NCBI GenBank assembly: GCA_964609465.1
Contig: CAZSSQ010000015.1
Coordinates: 1 to 24,393, forward strand
Direction of reading: 5' to 3'
From: CAVSBT01 sp964609465
GTDB lineage: Bacteria; Chloroflexota; Dehalococcoidia; DSTF01; JALHUB01
DNA: 24,393 nucleotides
Part shown: positions 15,136 through 20,975 of the stretch, piece by piece
Position numbering within the stretch: the first letter of the stretch is position 1
How the letters are laid out: each line of letters starts with the position of its first letter
Notes under the pieces: model-generated
Database searches by the model: none
What the model saw: only the letters and a program-made list of their open reading frames with translations
Told to the model about the DNA's origin: nothing
Translations under genes and position numbers: made by a program

Positions 15136-15199
15136 TTCGCCCTCTTAACGGGCGAAAGAAAACATGCCCGGCTCTCTACCCCGATACCGAGGGCCGGGC
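15136..15199 (-). promoter_or_regulatory. Structured leader of the rpsF operon, candidate S6:S18 control element
   Basis: The transcript before rpsF can form two hairpins. The first has arms GCCCGGC/GCCGGGC (15199-15193 with 15172-15166) around a 20-base irregular loop. The second is TTCGCCC/GGGCGAA (15156-15150 with 15142-15136) just ahead of the ribosome-binding site. Autoregulatory S6:S18-binding leaders are known before rpsF in many bacteria. The identification here rests on position and hairpins only; the conserved S6:S18 binding nucleotides were not confirmed. Confidence 0.35.
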
Positions 15200-15224
15200 T
15201 CGCTCTCGCTTCTCGGTGCGGCCC

Positions 15225-15254
15225 ATTATAGTAGGGGGCCTCCGGTCAAGTCAA
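15225..15254 (-). promoter_or_regulatory. Sigma-70 promoter of the rpsF-ssb-rpsR operon
   Basis: On the minus strand TTGACT (15254-15249) and TATAAT (15230-15225) are separated by 18 bases, predicting a start near 15217 and a leader of roughly 100 bases before rpsF. The -10 hexamer is a perfect consensus. Confidence 0.7.
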
Positions 15255-15606
15255 TCTAGCATTGTGCGGGGACCAAGACACACTGTCACCCGTGTCAAGA
15301 CCGCCTGCGTGGAACTGCTCGAATCGCTGCCGTTATTGCGCAGGGTGACGGTGTTCTGGCTGTCTCTACCCCTCTGGACGACCGCTGGAGGACGCGGATG
15401 CCTGCAGCATCGAGCTCAGGCCTGCCGGCGAGCGGTTCCCCCTCGGCCGGCGCCCGACGTTCAGCTCGGAGGGGCTCAGCGAGCGGGCCAGTTGAGATCG
15501 TAGGCCGTGAGGGGGTACTCTTCTGGCACCATGGCTAGCGGGACATGGACCCCCCGCTCAGGTACTGGCAATCTGGGTTACGTAGCGTGCAGGAAAGGTC
15601 GCTGCC
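15255..15606. other. Intergenic region with a 12-base inverted repeat
   Basis: This stretch separates the divergent rpsF promoter and the CoA-transferase gene. It contains ACACTGTCACCC (15280-15291) and GGGTGACGGTGT (15343-15354), inverted copies with one mismatch, 51 bases apart. They could be a hairpin or the ends of an eroded mobile element. A weak promoter-like pair TTGAGA (15492-15497) and TACTCT (15516-15521), spacer 18, lies ahead of the CoA-transferase gene. Open frames across the region have no recognisable family. Confidence 0.4.
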
Positions 15607-16812
15607 ATGAGGATGGCTCTGGAAGGGATCAAGGTCATTGAGGTGTCCACGTGGGTGGCCGCGCCGGTCTGCGGCGTTATGCTGGCCGAATTTGGGGCTG
15701 ACGTGATCAGAGTCGAACCCCTGGTGGGGGATCCGGTCCGCGGCCTGGTTCCAAGGGGTTCGTCAACCAGCTCTGGGTTCAACTGGTGGTGGGAGATGTG
15801 GAACCGCAGCAAGAGGGGGATGGCCCTGGACCTCGGTATGCCTGAGGGGCGTGAGATCATCTACAAGCTGGCAACGCAAAGTGACATCTTCCTGACAAAC
15901 CTCCGGCCCGGCGTGCTGAAGAGGGCAGAGATGGAGTATGAGAAGATACGTGACCTGAACCCGAGGATCATCTATGCCCACATCACCGGATATGGACCCA
16001 AGGGCCCGGAGACGGAGCGGCCTTCCTTTGACTCACTTGCCTTCTGGACCAGGGGAGGCTTCCCTTCGGTGTTGGGTGAGCCCGATGCTCCTCCTGTTGC
16101 GATCGAGGGGGCCATGGGAGACCATCCCACGGGCGGCCTGGCGCTGGCCGGTATCACGCTGGCCCTGTACGCCCGCGAACGGACCGGCGCAGGCCAGAAG
16201 GTGGACGTGTCCCTCCTCGGGAGCGGATGCTGGGTAAATGGCGTTGACCTCCAGTTTGCCCTGGCTTTTGGGAGAGACCACGACAGGACCTCCCGACGGC
16301 AGGTTCCCAACCCCCTGTCGAACTCCTATCAAGCCCGATGCGGCCGCTGGCTCCGGCTCTGCATGATGGAGAGCGTCCGCTACTGGCCCACATTCTGCAA
16401 GGCATTGGGAAGGCCAGACATCGAGCACGATCCCAGGTTTGAGTCGGACATTCAGAGGGCCGCAAACCGTGAGGAACTCATCTCGCTGCTTGAGGAGATC
16501 ATCGGCACCAAGACCCGCGATGAGTGGTCGCCGCTGTTCGACCAGTACAAGCTGCCGTGGGACCCCGTCCAGACCATGACCGAAGTGGCGCAAGATGCCA
16601 GCGTCCTGGCCAATGACTACGTCACTGAGTACGACCACTTCTCCGGCGAGAGAGTAAGAGCTGTAGCGTCTCCGATTCAGTTGAGCGAAACGCCGGCAAA
16701 AGTTCGGTACGGTGCTCCCGAGCACGGTCAGCACAACGAGGAGATCCTGCTTGAGCTGGGCTTCGGTTGGGACGACATTGAGCGCCTGAAGGAGAGGAAG
16801 GCGATACTGTGA
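15607..16812 (+). CDS. CaiB/BaiF-family (class III) CoA-transferase
   Basis: This 401-residue protein spans the full length of family III CoA-transferases. It opens with the typical GIKVIEVSTWVAAPVCGVML (7-26) and the FGADVIRVEP block (29-38). RSKRGMALDL is at 67-76 and NLRPGVL at 98-104. The GDHPTGG motif at 171-177 carries the catalytic Asp equivalent (Asp172), and a GAGQKVDVSL strand is at 194-203. It should exchange CoA between two acyl groups; the substrates are not inferable. The ATG at 15607 has AGGAAAGG nine bases upstream; an ATG two codons later is less well placed. It pairs with the amidohydrolase-like gene 80 bases downstream. It uses many AGA/AGG arginine codons, unlike the flanking operons, which suggests separate ancestry. 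Confidence 0.88.
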   Translation: MRMALEGIKVIEVSTWVAAPVCGVMLAEFGADVIRVEPLVGDPVRGLVPRGSSTSSGFNWWWEMWNRSKRGMALDLGMPEGREIIYKLATQSDIFLTNLRPGVLKRAEMEYEKIRDLNPRIIYAHITGYGPKGPETERPSFDSLAFWTRGGFPSVLGEPDAPPVAIEGAMGDHPTGGLALAGITLALYARERTGAGQKVDVSLLGSGCWVNGVDLQFALAFGRDHDRTSRRQVPNPLSNSYQARCGRWLRLCMMESVRYWPTFCKALGRPDIEHDPRFESDIQRAANREELISLLEEIIGTKTRDEWSPLFDQYKLPWDPVQTMTEVAQDASVLANDYVTEYDHFSGERVRAVASPIQLSETPAKVRYGAPEHGQHNEEILLELGFGWDDIERLKERKAIL

Positions 16813-16892
16813 CGGATAGCTGTTGGCCAGGTGAAACCGTTCCGCTCGATCTCCCGTCCCGATTCCAAATAGGGTGAGGAGGTATGCGGCAG

Positions 16893-17840
16893 ATGTCACG
16901 GGTCATAGATCTGGAGCTCGACCTGCCCCCCACCAACGAGGACGAGATCGTCGGAGTGCTCCGAGTGCTCATGCAGCACCGCGGAGAAAAAGGCCTGGCC
17001 AACTATCTGAACATCTTCGGCCCAAGAAGGGCGCGCGCTTTGGGGCTGACACTGCCAGAGGTCGAGAGCATGTGGGACGAGCTCTCCCCTCAGGAGTTCG
17101 AGGCCGCCCTCCTGGAAAGGGCAAGAGGGCTGGCGACATCCCTCTCGGAGTTCATCAGCGAGCTGGATGAAGCCGGAGTGGAGTGGGGCCTCATCGAAGC
17201 CGGAAGCAACGACAAGACCGCGGAGATCGTGTCTCAGTTCCCTCACAGGTTCATTGGCCAGGCGACAGCCAACCCCCACGATGGCGTGAAGGCAGTCAGA
17301 GAGCTGGAAAGAGCTGTCAAGGAACTCGGCTTGAGGTCCTTCTACGCCTCCCCCTTCAGATACGGGATTCGACCCAACGACAGGAAGTTCTACCCTCTGT
17401 ATGCCAAAGCTGTAGAGCTGGGCATCCCCGTGTTCGTCTATTGCACCATGAACTACCGCACCGACTTTCCCATGGATCTGGCACATCCGATCTCTCTCGA
17501 CGAGGTGGCCAGGGACTTCCCCGAGATGACGCTCGTCGCCGATTGCGGGGGCTGGCCCTGGGTGCCAGACATGGTCGCAGTCGCTCGCAGACACCGGAGT
17601 GTCTACATCGACACGGCAGCCCACCGGCCCAAGTACTTCGCCACCCCGGGCTCGGGGTGGGAGATGTTGATGCACTTCGGCAACACCCTGCTCCAGGACA
17701 GGATCGTCTTTGCTTCCGGGTGGGCAAACTACCAGATGCCCATAAAGGAAGTGGTCGAGGAGATGAGGGCCCTTCCCCTGAAGGAAGATGTCAAGGAGAA
17801 GTGGCTCTACGGGAACGCGGCCAGGATCTTTCACCGTTGA
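16893..17840 (+). CDS. Amidohydrolase-2-like TIM-barrel protein lacking metal ligands
   Basis: This 315-residue protein has the layout of the amidohydrolase_2/ACMSD-like family, with strands VIDLELDL (4-11), GVEWGLIEAGS, RFIGQATANP, the IPVFVY strand, MTLVADCGGWPWV and DRIVFASGW. The positions that normally bind metal are changed. The N-terminal HxH is replaced by Leu-x-Leu (7 and 9). The His after the glyPV strand reads Tyr (about 183). The HlGG His reads Asp-Cys before GG (217-218). The final GSD Asp is Gly (about 276). It is therefore likely non-hydrolytic, or uses different chemistry. GAGGAGG lies 10 bases before the ATG at 16893; an ATG at 16884 is only one base from it and less likely. 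It probably shares a transcript with the CoA-transferase. Confidence 0.75.
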   Translation: MSRVIDLELDLPPTNEDEIVGVLRVLMQHRGEKGLANYLNIFGPRRARALGLTLPEVESMWDELSPQEFEAALLERARGLATSLSEFISELDEAGVEWGLIEAGSNDKTAEIVSQFPHRFIGQATANPHDGVKAVRELERAVKELGLRSFYASPFRYGIRPNDRKFYPLYAKAVELGIPVFVYCTMNYRTDFPMDLAHPISLDEVARDFPEMTLVADCGGWPWVPDMVAVARRHRSVYIDTAAHRPKYFATPGSGWEMLMHFGNTLLQDRIVFASGWANYQMPIKEVVEEMRALPLKEDVKEKWLYGNAARIFHR

Positions 17841-17864
17841 GGCCCTCGCCTCGGCCGAGATGCT

Positions 17865-17884
17865 CGGCGTAAGCGAATACGCCG
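17865..17884 (+). terminator. Hairpin after the amidohydrolase-like gene
   Basis: CGGCGTA (17865-17871) and TACGCCG (17878-17884) form a perfect 7-bp stem with a 6-base loop, 25 bases after the stop and 26 bases before the next promoter. The downstream sequence is only weakly T-rich (GTCTGTCTACTCGTT), so termination is possible but not certain. Confidence 0.4.
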
Positions 17885-17909
17885 GTCTGTCTACTCGTTA
17901 GTCAACCTC

Positions 17910-17938
17910 TTGACATATCTTTCGGTGGCTGCTATAGT
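17910..17938 (+). promoter_or_regulatory. Consensus sigma-70 promoter of the trp operon
   Basis: TTGACA (17910-17915) and TATAGT (17933-17938) are separated by exactly 17 bases. Transcription should begin near 17945, at the first hairpin of the T-box leader. The hexamers, spacing and -10 context match the cobalamin operon promoter at 1106-1134. Confidence 0.8.
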
Positions 17939-18076
17939 GCCGCTCACCTGGATACAGGTATCGGCTGCGAACAGGACTAGTACGCCATCTGGCGGGGTTC
18001 CAGAGAGCCGGGGCAGGTGAGAGCCCGGTGCCTGCGCGATGGCAGAATGGGCCTGGGAGCTGCAAACCAAACGGGA

Positions 18077-18104
18077 GGAACCGGGAACCAGGAACTGGGA
18101 ACCA
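18077..18104 (+). repeat. Four tandem 7-base repeats inside the T-box leader
   Basis: Four contiguous units read GGAACCG, GGAACCA, GGAACTG and GGAACCA. They follow Stem I immediately, at the place of Stem II. The third unit plus one base, GGAACTGG (18091-18098), is perfectly complementary to CCAGTTCC at 18118-18125, so the array supplies one strand of a stem. The other units would pair there only with a mismatch. Confidence 0.85.
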
Positions 18105-18264
18105 GATGCGGCGTGGGCCAGTTCCTAATTCGGAGTTGCTCTCCAGTAGGCTTTGCCGGAGGGGCACCGTTATCAGAGCCCAGGGTATCTGCCGCTGAAG
18201 GCGGCACGTACCTGAAAGAGATGGTCCGCCTGTGGCGGACCAACCAGGGTGGCACCGCGAGGCA

Positions 18265-18292
18265 GCCCTCGCCCCTAGGGGCGAGGGCTTTT
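18265..18292 (+). terminator. Intrinsic terminator of the Trp T-box
   Basis: GCCCTCGCCCC (18265-18275) and GGGGCGAGGGC (18278-18288) form an 11-bp near-continuous stem followed by TTTT. It begins 5 bases after the T-box sequence, so it overlaps the antiterminator alternative fold as in other transcriptional T-boxes. Confidence 0.92.
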
Positions 18293-18362
18293 GATTTGCG
18301 CGGCAACGCAACCCTTCGGCCGATCTTGGCAAGAGCGAGGCAGCACAGCGCAGGAGGAAAGC

Positions 18363-19724
18363 ATGGAAACCAAGTTCATCCTCTCGGAGAAGGATTTGCC
18401 GGGGCAGTGGTACAACATCCAGGCTGACCTGGGCGCCATTGGGGGCCCGCCGCCCCCGCCCCTGCACCCCGTCACCAAGCAGCCCATTGGGCCCCAGGAC
18501 CTGGCACCCCTCTTCCCCATGGCCCTCATCGCCCAGGAGGTGAGCCAGGACCGCTACATCGATATCCCGGAGGAGGTGCAGCAGATCTACCGTCTGTGGC
18601 GGCCGACGCCGCTGCAACGGGCCTACCGCCTGGAGAAGGTGCTGGATACGCCGGCTCACATCTACTACAAGTACGAGGGCGTCAGCCCCGCCGGCTCCCA
18701 CAAGCCGAACACCGCCGTTGCCCAGGCCTACTACAACAAGCAGGAAGGGGTGAAGCGCATCACCACCGAGACGGGGGCGGGACAGTGGGGCAGCGCCCTG
18801 GCCATGGCCTGCAACTTCTTCGGGCTGGAGTGCAAGGTCTACATGGTGAAGGTGAGCTACCAGCAGAAGCCCTACCGTCGCTCCATGATCGAGACCTGGG
18901 GGGCCACGGTGGTGCCGAGCCCCAGCCAGGACACCAACGCCGGGCGCTCCATCCTGGCCCAGGACCCGGATTCGCCGGGGAGCCTGGGCATCGCCATCAG
19001 CGAGGCGGTGGAGGACGCCGTCACCCGCGACGACACCAAGTACTCGCTGGGCAGCGTTCTCAACCACGTCCTCCTCCACCAGACCGTCGTCGGCGAGGAG
19101 GCCTTGAAGCAGATGGAGATGGCCGGCGAGTACCCGGACGTGGTCATCGGCTGCGTCGGCGGCGGCTCCAACTACGCTGGGCTGGCCTTCCCCTTTGTGC
19201 GCGATCGGCTGGTCGGGGGCAAGAAGACGCGCTTTATCCCTACGGAGCCCGAAGCCTGCCCCAGCGTCAGCCGCGGCGAGTACATCTACGACTTTGGGGA
19301 CACCGCGGGCACTACGCCCCTGGTCATGATGTACACCCTGGGTCACACCTTCGTGCCGCCGGGGATCCATGCCGGCGGGCTGCGTTACCACGGCATGGCG
19401 CCCCTCATGTCCTACCTGTGCAAGCGGGGCATCATGGACATCAAGGCCTACCACCAGACCAAGGTGTTTGACGCCGCCGTGCAGTTTGCGCGGGCCGAGG
19501 GGATCATCCCGGCGCCGGAGACGGCCCACGCCATCCAGGCTGTCGTCGACGAGGCGCTGGCCGCGAGGGAGTCGGGTGAGCGGCGCGTCATACTGTTCAA
19601 CTTCAGCGGCCACGGCCTGCTGGACCTGGGGGCCTACGACAATTACTTCGCCGGTAAGCTCGAGGATTACGCCTACCCGGCGGAGAAGGTGAAGGAGGCT
19701 CTGGCAGCGGTGCCGGTCGTGTGA
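18363..19724 (+). CDS. trpB: Tryptophan synthase beta chain, TrpB2 class
   Basis: This 453-residue PLP enzyme belongs to the longer TrpB2 (TrpB-like) group, against about 400 residues for TrpB1. The PLP Lys is Lys114 in GSHKPN (111-116). The catalytic Glu136 lies in TETGAGQWG (135-143), and the phosphate-binding loop GGGSN is at 266-270. It should condense indole with serine; TrpB2 enzymes often work without a tight TrpA partner, and no trpA is in view. The ATG at 18363 has AGGAGG five bases upstream; the frame is open back to 18291, but that part lies in the leader. It is the first gene behind the Trp T-box. A long antisense frame over it is a shadow. Confidence 0.93.
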   Translation: METKFILSEKDLPGQWYNIQADLGAIGGPPPPPLHPVTKQPIGPQDLAPLFPMALIAQEVSQDRYIDIPEEVQQIYRLWRPTPLQRAYRLEKVLDTPAHIYYKYEGVSPAGSHKPNTAVAQAYYNKQEGVKRITTETGAGQWGSALAMACNFFGLECKVYMVKVSYQQKPYRRSMIETWGATVVPSPSQDTNAGRSILAQDPDSPGSLGIAISEAVEDAVTRDDTKYSLGSVLNHVLLHQTVVGEEALKQMEMAGEYPDVVIGCVGGGSNYAGLAFPFVRDRLVGGKKTRFIPTEPEACPSVSRGEYIYDFGDTAGTTPLVMMYTLGHTFVPPGIHAGGLRYHGMAPLMSYLCKRGIMDIKAYHQTKVFDAAVQFARAEGIIPAPETAHAIQAVVDEALAARESGERRVILFNFSGHGLLDLGAYDNYFAGKLEDYAYPAEKVKEALAAVPVV

Positions 19725-19729
19725 GAGTC

Positions 19730-19920
19730 GCGCAAACGCGCGAACGGGCAAGCGGGTAATGTCAAACACCCCTGAGCTGAGTGGCTGCGTGGAAGTGCAG
19801 AAGCTGCTGACCTTGAGAATGAAGTCATTGGAAAAAGCCACGGCCTACGCCGTCCGCGAGGAGGAATACGAGCATGAACTCTAGCTTCCTTGCTCGTCTG
19901 CACCTTTTGCCCGTTTGCCA
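19730..19920. repeat. Octamer repeats with inverted copies flanking a mini-ORF
   Basis: Left, three tandem 8-base units GCGCAAAC, GCGCGAAC and GGGCAAGC (19730-19753) start 5 bases after trpB, with a degenerate fourth (GGGTAATG) carrying an ATG. Right, the reverse complement of the same motif occurs as TTTTGCCC and GTTTGCCA (19905-19920), i.e. TGGCAAAC-GGGCAAAA on the minus strand. AACGGGCAA is shared exactly. The roughly 190-base unit looks like an inserted small element in the trpB-trpS gap. Confidence 0.5.
19759..19884 (+). CDS. Small hypothetical protein between trpB and trpS
   Basis: A 41-residue frame starts at an ATG at 19759 and stops at TAG 19882-19884. The predicted peptide is charged and helical, rich in Glu and Lys toward the C-terminus (AVREEEYEHEL), and begins MSNTPELSGC. 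It has no Trp codon, so it is not an attenuator-type leader peptide. The ribosome-binding site is weak (GCGGG four bases or fewer upstream). Its base composition is less GC-rich than the flanking genes and it lies between inverted octamer repeats. No family is recognised; it may be a real small protein, a remnant of an inserted element, or chance. Confidence 0.35.
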   Translation: MSNTPELSGCVEVQKLLTLRMKSLEKATAYAVREEEYEHEL

Positions 19921-19941
19921 GTCAAAAGCAGGACAGTGGCC

Positions 19942-20973
19942 ATGACCAGCTCAGTTCAGCGCAAGCGCATCCTTACCGGCGACCGGCCCACGGCCGAGGG
20001 CTTTCACCTCGGCAACTACGTGGGTAGCCTGGCCAACCGCGTCAAGCTGCAGCACGAGTACGACACGTTCATCCTCCAGGCGGACCTACACCTGCTCACC
20101 ACCCGCACGAGCAACCTGGAGGAGATCCAGCGCAACATCCGGGGCATGGCCCTCGACTACCTGGCCGTGGGTCTTGATCCTGAGAAGTGCACCTTCTACG
20201 TGCAGTCGCTGGTGCCCGAGGTGCTGGAGCTGCTCTGGTTGTTCATGGCCCTGGTCAGTGTGCCCCGGGCCCAGCGCATCCCCACCCTGAAGGAGCAGGT
20301 GCGAGACCTGAAGCTGGAGTCGGCCTCCATGGCGTTGCTGGCCTACCCCGTCCTCCAGGCGGCCGACATCCTGATGGTGAAGGGCGACTGCGTGCCTGTG
20401 GGGAAGGATCAGCTCTCGCACATAGAGCTGACCCGGGAGATAGCGCGGCGCTTCAACGACAGCTTCGGGCCCGTCTTCCCGGTGCCCGAGGGCCTCATTG
20501 GCGACGTGCCGACGCTGCCCGGCATCGACGGCAGGGCCAAGATGGGCAAGTCGCTGGGCAACGCCATCTTCCTGACGGACGACGCTGAGACGGTGACCGG
20601 GAAGGTCATGCGCATGTACACGGACCCGACCCGCATCCACGCCACTGACCCGGGCCACCTCAGAGGCAACCCGGTCTTCATCTACCACGACATCTTCAAC
20701 ACCGACAGGGAGGAGGTGGAGGACCTGAAGCGCCGCTACCGGCGCGGGAAGGTGGGCGACGTCGAGGTGAAGCAGAGGCTGGCCCGCGCCCTCAACGCCT
20801 TCCTGGACCCCATCCGCGAGCGGCGCGCCTCCTACGAAGCGCGCAAGGGCTTCGTGGAGGAGATGCTGCTCCAGGGGACCAAGCGCGCCCGCGCCGAGTG
20901 CCAGCGTACCCTGGAGGAAGCCCGCGAGGCCATGGGGCTGACCTACTTTCGGCAGCTGCGCTTGCCGGCCTAG
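19942..20973 (+). CDS. trpS: Tryptophanyl-tRNA synthetase
   Basis: This 343-residue class I synthetase charges tRNA-Trp. The HIGH-type motif is HLGN at 22-25 within RPTAEGFHLGNYVGSL, and the KMSKS-type motif is KMGKS at 200-204. VPVGKDQLSHIELTREIARRF lies between them (151-171, split by the usual QLSH block), and a GLIGDVPTLPGIDG segment precedes KMGKS. The length is normal. The ATG at 19942 has AGGAC eight bases upstream and matches the usual N-terminal length; a TTG nine codons earlier lies in the inverted repeat and is rejected. Its presence behind a Trp T-box means both tryptophan synthesis and charging respond to uncharged tRNA-Trp. trpE starts 2 bases after it. Confidence 0.93.
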   Translation: MTSSVQRKRILTGDRPTAEGFHLGNYVGSLANRVKLQHEYDTFILQADLHLLTTRTSNLEEIQRNIRGMALDYLAVGLDPEKCTFYVQSLVPEVLELLWLFMALVSVPRAQRIPTLKEQVRDLKLESASMALLAYPVLQAADILMVKGDCVPVGKDQLSHIELTREIARRFNDSFGPVFPVPEGLIGDVPTLPGIDGRAKMGKSLGNAIFLTDDAETVTGKVMRMYTDPTRIHATDPGHLRGNPVFIYHDIFNTDREEVEDLKRRYRRGKVGDVEVKQRLARALNAFLDPIRERRASYEARKGFVEEMLLQGTKRARAECQRTLEEAREAMGLTYFRQLRLPA

Positions 20974-20975
20974 CC

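Larger units (their letters stand above)
17945..18292 (+). promoter_or_regulatory. Tryptophan-specific T-box riboswitch leader
   Basis: The leader has the T-box element AACCAGGGTGGCACCGCG (18242-18259) followed by an intrinsic terminator. Stem I spans about 17963-18061: its base is GGCT/AGCT plus CAGG/CCTG. The S-turn strands are AGTA (17979-17982) and GAA (18045-18047), and distal AGAGAG and GGTGAGAGCC motifs are visible. The triplet right after GAA is TGG (18048-18050), the Trp codon. The antiterminator bulge is UGGC, complementary to GCCA, the 3' end of a tRNA with discriminator G73, as in bacterial tRNA-Trp. Stem III is GGTCCGCC-TGT-GGCGGACC (18223-18241). Uncharged tRNA-Trp should permit read-through into trpB and the rest of the operon. 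Confidence 0.93.

Noticed and set aside
15216..15503. A 95-codon plus-strand frame upstream of the CoA-transferase gene
   Set aside because: It overlaps the rpsF promoter and the inverted repeat, has no ribosome-binding site and no recognisable protein features.
18077..18104. CRISPR-like repeats
   Set aside because: The units are 7 bases, contiguous and without spacers, so this is a simple tandem repeat.
17898..19841. A 647-codon open frame on the minus strand
   Set aside because: It lies antisense to trpB and the T-box leader, has no recognisable domain and shows the His/Arg/Gly-rich composition of a GC-rich shadow frame.
19759..19884. A Trp attenuator leader peptide
   Set aside because: The frame has no Trp codon and lies after trpB; regulation is already explained by the T-box.
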